DNA of 11,351 bases from Pseudomonadota bacterium (lineage in GTDB: Bacteria > Pseudomonadota > Gammaproteobacteria > Xanthomonadales > Marinicellaceae): assembly GCA_008501575.1 (NCBI GenBank), contig QQUO01000035.1:1-11351 (forward strand), given 5' to 3'. The position numbers and the translations under genes were made by a program. Positions 5,800-11,351 of this stretch are shown here, one piece after another. Under the pieces are notes generated by a model. It was not told where the DNA came from and ran no database searches. It saw only the letters and a list, made by a program, of their open reading frames with translations. Numbering within the stretch: position 1 is the stretch's first letter; each line of letters opens with the position of its first letter.

Positions 5800-7728
5800 A
5801 TGAGCACACACTCACAATTTGAATTACTGAAACAACGGCGCTATTTGCCGTTTTTTCTGACCCAGTTTTTCGGTGCTTTTAACGACAATGTCTTTAAAAA
5901 TGCCCTGATTATTATGATTGCCTTTCAGGTGGCAGAACAGCACATTAATTTGTTGACCAATTTGGCCTTTGGCTTGTTTATTTTGCCCTTTTTCTTGTTT
6001 TCGGCTTTTGCCGGACAGGTGGCCGATAAATACCCGAAAGATGTTTTGATTCGCCGCGTTAAAATGGGTGAAATTGTTATTATGTTGCTGGCTTCTGTTG
6101 GCTTTTACCTCAATCATGTCGGCTTATTGATATTTGTATTATTTTTGATGGGTTCGCAATCGTCTCTCTTCGGCCCGGTTAAATATGGTTATCTGCCCGA
6201 AAAACTAAATCGGAATGAGCTAATGGGCGGCAATGGTTTGGTGGAATCCAGTACCTTTATTTCGATTTTATTGGGCACCATTTTAGGCGGTATATTAATT
6301 GCCATGGATTCCTTTGTACCGATTTCTTTGGCGGTGGTGGGATTTGCCACCTTAGGGTATTTATCGGCCCGTCAAATCCCCCTCACACCGGCGGCAGAGC
6401 CAGGGATTAAACTGGACTGGCGCTTATGGCGAGCCACCGCCGCTAATCTCCGCGTTGTCAGAAAACACCGAGATATCTTTTTAGCGGTGATGGGGATTTC
6501 GTGGTTTTGGTTTTTTGGTTCAGTGTTTTTAGCGCAGATGCCGAACTTTACCCGTTTGGTGCTCCACGGCAATGAACATGTGGTGACCTTGCTGTTAACC
6601 ATGTTTTCCGTCGGTATCGGTATCGGTTCTTTGTTGTGTGAAAAACTATCCAATCGGCGTGTAGAAATCGGATTGGTACCGCTCGGGGCTTTGGGTTTGG
6701 CGATATTTGGTATGGATTTATCGATTGCCGGTATGGGTATGGATTTAGATATTGAGGGTATTGTTGGATTGGCTGAAGTGCTGACCTTTGCCGGCACCTA
6801 TCGCATTAATTTTGATTTATTGATGATTGGTGTGTTTGGTGGCTTATACATTGTGCCCTTGTATTCCATGGTACAGGCCCGCGCGGAAAAATCCTGGGTG
6901 TCGCGCATGATTGCCGGTAATAATATTTATAATGCCCTGTTTATGGTGGTGGCGGCTTTAATGGGCATGGGGGTGTTGGTCGGTTTGGGGTGGTCGATTC
7001 CACAACTGTTTATGCTCACCATTGGTTTACATATTATTGTCAGTTTAATTATTTTTAAACTGATGCCAGATTTTATTGTGCGCCTTATTGCATGGGTGGT
7101 CAGTACCTTGATTTATCGCACACGCTATCAGGGTTTACACAATATTCCGGCTGAAGGTGGTGTGATTCTGGCCTGTAACCACATCAGCTTTATGGATCCG
7201 GTGATTATTTCGGCCCGTTCGCCCCGTCCGGTGCGTTATGTTATGCACAACAGGATTTATCATCTGCCTATATTGCATTGGATTTTCCGTTTGGCCCGTT
7301 GTATCCCCATTGCCTCAGAGAAAGAAAACCCCGAAGTCCTGGCAGAAGCCTATCGGCAGATTTATGAGCGACTGGCAGCAGGTGAAGTGGTGGTGGTTTT
7401 CCCTGAAGGGCAATTAACACCGGATGGTCATGTTGGTGAATTTAAGCATGGCATTGAAAAAGTTCTACAAAAACATCCCGTACCGGTGGTGCCAATGGCT
7501 TTACATAACCTATGGGGAAGTATGTTTTCTCGCTATGGCAAAAAATGGTACCAGCGATTGCCGCGTAAGCTGTGGTCGCGCATTGAATTGATTGTCGGAG
7601 AGCCGATGATTCCTGAAGAAGTCACCGCCGCTGAACTGCAGCGGCGGGTAATTGCCTTGAAAAATCAAGGCAAGGCCGATAATTCTTTATTGCCCGAACC
7701 ACCATTAAATACCGATTCCAATGCCTGA
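5800..7728 (+). CDS. LplT-PlsC fusion: MFS lysophospholipid flippase with acyltransferase domain
   Basis: This 642-aa inner-membrane protein has an N-terminal major-facilitator domain of the LplT type (about 10-425), with QFFGAFNDNVFKNA at 22-35 and FGPVKYGYLPEKL at 124-136. A PlsC/LPLAT acyltransferase domain follows (about 430-625): NHISFMD (H461 to D466, the HX4D catalytic motif) and FPEGQLTPDG (534-543). In E. coli, LplT imports lysophospholipids and the separate Aas reacylates them using PlsC and acyl-ACP synthetase domains. Here transport and acyl transfer are on one chain, but the AMP-ligase domain is absent, so the acyl donor must come from elsewhere. Such two-domain MFS-PlsC proteins occur in other Gammaproteobacteria as far as I recall. 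The start fits the family (MSTHSQFELLKQRRYLPFF). The last 64 nt overlap the end of the convergent methionine gamma-lyase gene. Confidence 0.92.
   Translation: MSTHSQFELLKQRRYLPFFLTQFFGAFNDNVFKNALIIMIAFQVAEQHINLLTNLAFGLFILPFFLFSAFAGQVADKYPKDVLIRRVKMGEIVIMLLASVGFYLNHVGLLIFVLFLMGSQSSLFGPVKYGYLPEKLNRNELMGGNGLVESSTFISILLGTILGGILIAMDSFVPISLAVVGFATLGYLSARQIPLTPAAEPGIKLDWRLWRATAANLRVVRKHRDIFLAVMGISWFWFFGSVFLAQMPNFTRLVLHGNEHVVTLLLTMFSVGIGIGSLLCEKLSNRRVEIGLVPLGALGLAIFGMDLSIAGMGMDLDIEGIVGLAEVLTFAGTYRINFDLLMIGVFGGLYIVPLYSMVQARAEKSWVSRMIAGNNIYNALFMVVAALMGMGVLVGLGWSIPQLFMLTIGLHIIVSLIIFKLMPDFIVRLIAWVVSTLIYRTRYQGLHNIPAEGGVILACNHISFMDPVIISARSPRPVRYVMHNRIYHLPILHWIFRLARCIPIASEKENPEVLAEAYRQIYERLAAGEVVVVFPEGQLTPDGHVGEFKHGIEKVLQKHPVPVVPMALHNLWGSMFSRYGKKWYQRLPRKLWSRIELIVGEPMIPEEVTAAELQRRVIALKNQGKADNSLLPEPPLNTDSNA
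7654..7671. other. Hairpin at the methionine gamma-lyase stop codon
   Basis: GCCTTGA-AAAA-TCAAGGC is a perfect 7-bp stem with a 4-nt loop, placed over the megL stop and inside the PlsC coding region. No T-run follows on either strand. It is not a standard intrinsic terminator but could stabilise the megL mRNA end. No other terminator is seen between these convergent genes. Confidence 0.35.
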
Positions 7729-8894
7729 TCCAGGTCGGCGATAATGTCATCCACATGCTCAATGCCCACCGATAAGCGCAATAAACTTGGGTTAATCAGG
7801 TGCGCAATCAGTTCTTCTTCAGTGTAAGTTGAATGGGTCATCGATGCCGGGTGTTGTATTAAACTTTCGGTGTCACCTAAACTGACAGCACAGTAAATCA
7901 GTTCAAGGTGATTGACAAAGTCAGCAGCCTGTTCGCGACTGCCATTGAGTTCAAAAGCCAACATGCCGCCCGCATGACGCATTTGTCTCTTGACCAATTC
8001 GGCCTGTGGGAAATCAGACAATCCGGGGTAGATAACTTGTTTCACATAAGGACTGTTCTGAAGGTGTTTAGCAACCGCCAAGGCATTGTCACAATGGCGG
8101 TCCATGCGCACATGCAAGGTCTTTAAACCGCGCATCAGTAACGCCACATCATAGCCCGAAATCACCGCGCCGGTCATGTCTTTTAGGCCGTAATGGCGAA
8201 TATGCAATAAGTCTTCGGCCGATCCGGCCACCACACCGGCAATTAAATCGCCATGTCCGCCCAGGTATTTTGTCGCCGAATGCACCACAATATCCGCCCC
8301 CAAAGCTATTGGATTTTGCAAATAAGGTGTGCAAAAGGTGTTGTCCACCATAAATTTAATGCCATGCTGACGTGTAATATGTGCCACCGCAGCAATATCA
8401 ACCAAGCGCATATTGGGGTTACTGGGTGATTCGGTGTACACCAATTTGGTGTTCGCAGTAATGTGTTCAGCTAAAAATTGTGGTTTTGATAAATCCATAT
8501 AGGTGATGTTGATACCAAATTTTTTTAAACCATGTTCAAAAAAACTAAAGGTACAACCATAAAGGCTTTTATCAGCAATAATTTCATCACCCGGTTCGAT
8601 TAAAGACCAGATGGCTGAAGTGATGGCGCCCATACCGGAAGCGGTGACTAAAGCCGCTTCAGCCCCTTCTAAATCTGCCAAACGATGTTCCAGCTGTTGT
8701 TGAGAGGGTGTCCCCAAACGTGAGTAAATGTGGCGTTCATTGTCGCCGGCAAAAGCAGCGCCACCTTGTTCCACGGTCTCAAAGGCGAAGGTCGAACTGG
8801 TGTGTATCGGCGGCGTTAAAGCGCCCTGGTGTTGTTGCGGATCATAGCCTGAATGGATGGTGCGCGTGGCAAAATGCGGTTGTTTGTTTTTCAT
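7665..8894 (-). CDS. megL: Methionine gamma-lyase (PLP-dependent)
   Basis: Predicted cytosolic enzyme that splits L-methionine into methanethiol, 2-oxobutanoate and ammonia. The 409-aa protein has the Cys/Met-metabolism PLP fold. Its PLP lysine is K209 in SATKYLGGHGD, the cofactor-contact acid is D184 in VDNTFCTPYLQ, and Y58 and R59 lie in the YSRLGTP motif. Residues that set methionine gamma-lyase apart from cystathionine lyases and synthases are present: SLYGCTF with Y112 and C114 (P. putida Y114 and C116), and GLKDMTG with K238 and D239 (P. putida K240 and D241). A strict C-S lyase with broader use (homocysteine, cysteine) remains possible. The C-terminus runs about 13 residues past the usual end, and this tail is encoded in the 64-nt overlap with the LplT-PlsC gene. 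It is divergent from the TyrR-like regulator, with a probable promoter and TyrR-like box between them. Confidence 0.93.
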   Translation of the reverse strand: MKNKQPHFATRTIHSGYDPQQHQGALTPPIHTSSTFAFETVEQGGAAFAGDNERHIYSRLGTPSQQQLEHRLADLEGAEAALVTASGMGAITSAIWSLIEPGDEIIADKSLYGCTFSFFEHGLKKFGINITYMDLSKPQFLAEHITANTKLVYTESPSNPNMRLVDIAAVAHITRQHGIKFMVDNTFCTPYLQNPIALGADIVVHSATKYLGGHGDLIAGVVAGSAEDLLHIRHYGLKDMTGAVISGYDVALLMRGLKTLHVRMDRHCDNALAVAKHLQNSPYVKQVIYPGLSDFPQAELVKRQMRHAGGMLAFELNGSREQAADFVNHLELIYCAVSLGDTESLIQHPASMTHSTYTEEELIAHLINPSLLRLSVGIEHVDDIIADLDQALESVFNGGSGNKELSALP

Positions 8895-8924
8895 GGTTGT
8901 TTACGGTGTCTTAAGCGTCTAAAA

Positions 8925-8953
8925 ATTATAGCTTGAGAGTTAAGCAACACCAA
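8925..8953 (-). promoter_or_regulatory. Probable sigma-70 promoter of megL
   Basis: On the - strand TTGGTG (8953-8948), a 17-bp spacer and a perfect TATAAT (8930-8925) lie about 30 bp before the megL ATG. The predicted start is near 8918, leaving a leader of about 24 nt. The weak -35 would fit a promoter needing an activator, and a TyrR-box-like site sits just upstream. Confidence 0.55.
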
Positions 8954-8962
8954 GTTAAAATG

Positions 8963-8980
8963 CGTAAATTAATTATTACA
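8963..8980. promoter_or_regulatory. TyrR-box-like operator 1 (megL side)
   Basis: CGTAAA-TTAATT-ATTACA matches the E. coli TyrR box TGTAAA-N6-TTTACA at 10 of 12 fixed positions, including the essential G and C 14 bp apart. Relative to the inferred megL start it covers about -45 to -62, just upstream of the -35, where TyrR-class proteins activate. It is also enclosed by an outer ATGCGT/ACGCAT inverted repeat (8960-8965 and 8986-8991). Confidence 0.55.
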
Positions 8981-9029
8981 ACAAAACGCATCAATTCAAT
9001 AAGCTACTGATTTATAACATTTTATGAAT

Positions 9030-9047
9030 TGTAAGAAAAACATTACA
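9030..9047. promoter_or_regulatory. TyrR-box-like operator 2 (at the regulator's start)
   Basis: TGTAAG-AAAAAC-ATTACA also matches TGTAAA-N6-TTTACA at 10 of 12 fixed positions and ends 2 nt before the regulator's ATG. It occupies the place of a Shine-Dalgarno sequence, and none is seen. Binding here would repress the regulator and probably the sat gene behind it. Box centres are 67 bp apart. Confidence 0.55.
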
Positions 9048-9049
9048 CA

Positions 9050-10513
9050 ATGAAATTATCCATCACCACAGAAAATAAACTGGGTATCACTGATGATATT
9101 TTGGCCTTACTGAAAGCACAGCAAGCCGATTTAAAAAAGCTTGAGGTTGAAGATGGTAAAGTGTATTTACAAACCCAACAGCTTGATAAGGCCACTCAAG
9201 GCACTTTAGCCAGTCAAATCATGCGGGTGCCGGGGGTCAAATGGGTTAATCAAATTGATGTTTTACCCGGTGTCGCCACCCAACAAATGCTGGCTTCATT
9301 GATGCAGGTGATGCCGGACCCGGTTTTGGGGGTCAACAGCAAAGGGCAGATAGCCTATGCCAACAGTGCCGCCGAACAACGCTTTAACATTAATTTAAGT
9401 GGCTCAAAACCGGTACCCATGCACGATGTGTTCACCCAATCCGGTTGGCAAGAAAAACTCAATGCCGCCGCCGAATCTAAATTACCGGTTAACATCGAAA
9501 CGGTCGGTGGAACTTTGTTGTTAGAAGTTCAGGCAATTAAAGCCGCCGGCGAAAAACCGGTGGCTGCCATGCTGCTGTTCCGTGATCACGAAAAAATCCA
9601 GGCCAGCAGTTATGTGGTGCAGGGTGAACAAATCGATGGCTTAAAAAATCTGGTTTATAACTCAGATTCATTTGGCCAAACCGTACAAAAAGCCAAGCGG
9701 GTGGCGGTGGTTGATGCACCCATCAATATTGTTGGTGAGCCAGGAACCGGTAAAACCTTATTGGCCCATGCCTGTCACAGCTTAAGTGACCGTGGCCACC
9801 ACATGTTTACCGTGATTGATTGCCAGGCCATGAAAGCCGAACCCATGGAGCAATTGTTATTTGGCCGCAATAATCGGCCGGGTGTACTGGATTTGAATCG
9901 TGAGGGGACGGTGTTTTTTTCTCATGTTGAATTTATGCCGGACCATGTGCAACAGAAATTAAGTCGCTTTTTTAACCAGGATGATAAAAACAACGCCCGG
10001 ATTATGACCTCTTCGGCCAAACGCCTCGGCCAGTATCAAGAATCAGGTCAAATGAACAGTCGTTGGGTGGAACTTATTAATGTGTTACGGCTAAATGTAT
10101 TACCCTTACGTGAACGGTTGCCAGACATTGAACCTTTGGCGGTGTACTTTTTACAGCAAATGAATCGAGAAATGGGACGCAACACCATTTTAAATGATGA
10201 TGCTTTAAGTAAAATGAAGCGCTATTATTGGCCCGGTAATGTCAGCCAATTACGTCAATGTCTCTATAAAGCCGTCATGGTTAATCGCAGTGGTGAAATC
10301 ACTGCCACAGATTTGGATTTGGATGCCGCAGTCAGCCTGTCAACGGAATTGGAGAATCTAAGTTTACAAGAAGCCGTGGATGAATTTGAAAAACAGTTTA
10401 TGCAACATTGGTATCAAAAATACCCGTCCACCCGAAAATTAGCGCGCCAACTGGGTGTTTCTCACACTACGGTGGCGCAGAAAATTAAAAAACACAATCT
10501 AAAATTAAATTAG
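9050..10513 (+). CDS. TyrR/PhhR-family transcriptional regulator with degenerate AAA+ domain
   Basis: A 487-aa DNA-binding regulator with the TyrR domain order. There is an N-terminal ACT domain (1-75; MKLSITTENKLGITDDILALL aligns with TyrR from its first residue, fixing the start), a PAS domain (about 78-180), a sigma-54-interaction-type AAA+ domain (about 200-425) and a TyrR-type C-terminal helix-turn-helix (458-481). The HTH segment, STRKLARQLGVSHTTVAQKI, is nearly identical to E. coli TyrR. Walker A (GEPGTGKT, 229-236) is intact. The Walker B pair Asp-Glu is replaced by Ser-His (291-292), and the arginine of TyrR's YYRLNVL is missing (340-346), so ATP hydrolysis is doubtful. There is no GAFTGA motif, so it is not a sigma-54 activator. 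In E. coli, TyrR controls aromatic amino-acid genes. Here the neighbours are methionine gamma-lyase and sulfate adenylyltransferase, suggesting a sulfur amino-acid ligand (inference). A TyrR-like box abuts the ATG. Confidence 0.9.
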   Translation: MKLSITTENKLGITDDILALLKAQQADLKKLEVEDGKVYLQTQQLDKATQGTLASQIMRVPGVKWVNQIDVLPGVATQQMLASLMQVMPDPVLGVNSKGQIAYANSAAEQRFNINLSGSKPVPMHDVFTQSGWQEKLNAAAESKLPVNIETVGGTLLLEVQAIKAAGEKPVAAMLLFRDHEKIQASSYVVQGEQIDGLKNLVYNSDSFGQTVQKAKRVAVVDAPINIVGEPGTGKTLLAHACHSLSDRGHHMFTVIDCQAMKAEPMEQLLFGRNNRPGVLDLNREGTVFFSHVEFMPDHVQQKLSRFFNQDDKNNARIMTSSAKRLGQYQESGQMNSRWVELINVLRLNVLPLRERLPDIEPLAVYFLQQMNREMGRNTILNDDALSKMKRYYWPGNVSQLRQCLYKAVMVNRSGEITATDLDLDAAVSLSTELENLSLQEAVDEFEKQFMQHWYQKYPSTRKLARQLGVSHTTVAQKIKKHNLKLN

Positions 10514-10523
10514 GACAATCGTT

Positions 10524-11351
10524 ATGAGTATAAACCAACCCCATGGTGGTGAATTAATTAATTTACTGCCCACTGAAGATGAAAAGATTGAACGACAAAA
10601 TATCGCCAATCAACTGCCGGATTGGGATTTAACGCCCCGCCAAACCTGCGATATTGAATTATTGCTTAATGGGGCCTTTTCACCATTACGCGGTTTTATG
10701 GGACAACAAGAATATCAATCGGTGCTAAAAGACATGCGTCTGGGCAATGGTTTGTTATGGCCAATGCCGATTACCCTGGATGTTGATAAAGCCACTGCCG
10801 AAGCCGCTAAAAAATCAGGACAACTCACCCTGCGCGATGAAGAAGGCGTGGTGTTGGCAATTTTAAATGTTTCGGATGTTTGGCAGCCAGATAAACACGC
10901 CGAAGCCCAAGCGGTGTTTGCCACCACTGACAGTAAACACCCGGCGGTTAATTACCTATTTAACCAGGCCGGTGACTATTATGTCGGCGGTGAGTTGCTG
11001 GGGCTACAGATGCCAACCCATTACGATTACCAGCAGCATCGCCACACACCCACAGAAATTCGTAATAAATTTAATAAACTGGGTTGGGGTCGGGTGGTGG
11101 CTTTCCAAACCCGCAATCCGATGCACCGTGCCCATCAGGAATTAACCTTCCGTGCGGCCCAACGCGCCGAGGCTAATTTATTGATTCAACCGGTGGTGGG
11201 TATGACCAAACCCGGCGACATTGATCACTTTACCCGAGTGCGTTGTTACGAGCAGTTACTGGAGCGATTCCCGGAACGCACCACCACATTGTCATTGTTG
11301 CCTTTGGCGATGCGTATGGGCGGTCCGCGTGAAGCCTTGTGGCATGCCATT
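10524..11351 (+). CDS. sat: Sulfate adenylyltransferase (ATP sulfurylase), N-terminal part
   Basis: Predicted cytosolic enzyme joining sulfate and ATP to give APS and pyrophosphate, the first step of sulfate assimilation. The frame is open to the right edge after 276 residues. The N-terminal PUA-like part has LTPRQTCDIELLLNGAFSPLRGFM (36-59, given here as a span) and LWPMPITLDV (78-87). The catalytic part has QTRNPMHRAH (195-204, the nucleotide-binding HxxH-type motif), GDIDHFTRVR (231-240) and MRMGGPREAL (263-271). This is the single-chain Sat type, not CysD/CysN. The spacing and wording of the N-terminus resemble the bifunctional Sat-APS kinase proteins, but the kinase end would lie outside. 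The ATG at 10524 is 10 nt after the regulator's stop. AGGA (10512-10515) overlaps that stop, so the two genes are almost surely co-transcribed. Confidence 0.93.
   Translation, partial: MSINQPHGGELINLLPTEDEKIERQNIANQLPDWDLTPRQTCDIELLLNGAFSPLRGFMGQQEYQSVLKDMRLGNGLLWPMPITLDVDKATAEAAKKSGQLTLRDEEGVVLAILNVSDVWQPDKHAEAQAVFATTDSKHPAVNYLFNQAGDYYVGGELLGLQMPTHYDYQQHRHTPTEIRNKFNKLGWGRVVAFQTRNPMHRAHQELTFRAAQRAEANLLIQPVVGMTKPGDIDHFTRVRCYEQLLERFPERTTTLSLLPLAMRMGGPREALWHAI

Noticed and set aside
6372..6797. Open frame of 141 codons antisense to the LplT-PlsC gene
   Set aside because: It is low-complexity (Pro, Ile, Ser and Lys rich), arising from glycine- and isoleucine-rich coding on the other strand; the sense gene is certain.
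7665..8894. Cystathionine gamma-synthase or O-acetylhomoserine sulfhydrylase
   Set aside because: The active-site Cys in LYGCTF and the Lys-Asp pair in GLKDMTG are the methionine gamma-lyase signature; the synthases have other residues there.
9050..10513. Sigma-54-dependent activator (NtrC type)
   Set aside because: The AAA+ domain lacks GAFTGA and Walker B acids, and ACT-PAS-AAA-HTH order with the STRKLA helix is specific to TyrR. No -24/-12 promoter was seen nearby.
10867..11145. Open frame of 92 codons inside the sat gene on the same strand
   Set aside because: It lies in a different frame within a clear ATP sulfurylase coding region and shows no recognisable motifs.
1..11351. CRISPR arrays, tRNA or rRNA genes, riboswitches, replication origins
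   Set aside because: No regularly spaced repeats, cloverleaf-like stretches or recognisable aptamer leaders were seen by eye, and gene density leaves little unassigned space. A covariance-model scan was not possible.

Overview
The window looks like a chromosomal segment of a moderately AT-rich (roughly 45% GC by eye) Gammaproteobacterium. Supporting points are the TsaB, LplT-PlsC, TyrR-type and Pseudomonas-like methionine gamma-lyase proteins, and a secreted protein ending in an IFxDGF[DE] tail of the kind I associate with Marinicella and Xanthomonadales-like bacteria. The genus-level guess is inference from memory. All identifications come from reading motifs; no database search was run.

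Left part (1-2957). The 3' end of a secreted parallel beta-helix gene with a choice-of-anchor Q domain (+) faces a small secreted DUF1579-like gene (-). The two originally converged on one bidirectional intrinsic terminator. A complete 1.58-kb IS1182-like element (about 787-2368) has inserted there. It has matched 16-nt ends, an intact DDE transposase and a 19-nt palindromic terminator hairpin copied on both sides. The two copies now have their U-tracts only in the outward directions, while the element carries its own inward-facing hairpins just inside each end.

Middle part (3052-5717). This holds tsaB (t6A tRNA modification, -), then on + an exported M23/LytM-type peptidase, a DUF4377-META lipoprotein, and a very AT-rich two-helix membrane protein of unknown function.

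Right part (5800-11351). An LplT-PlsC fusion for lysophospholipid flipping and reacylation (+) overlaps by 64 nt, tail to tail, with a methionine gamma-lyase gene (megL-type, -). megL is divergent from a TyrR/PhhR-family regulator, which is followed 10 nt later by a sulfate adenylyltransferase gene that runs off the window. The 155-bp divergent region contains two sites that each match 10 of the 12 fixed TyrR-box positions. One lies just upstream of a plausible megL promoter in an activator-like position; the other ends 2 nt before the regulator's start codon. The regulator keeps Walker A but has lost the Walker B Asp-Glu pair. Together this suggests a locally controlled sulfur amino-acid unit (methionine breakdown and sulfate activation) governed by a repurposed TyrR-like protein. 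It is the best candidate here for something undescribed.
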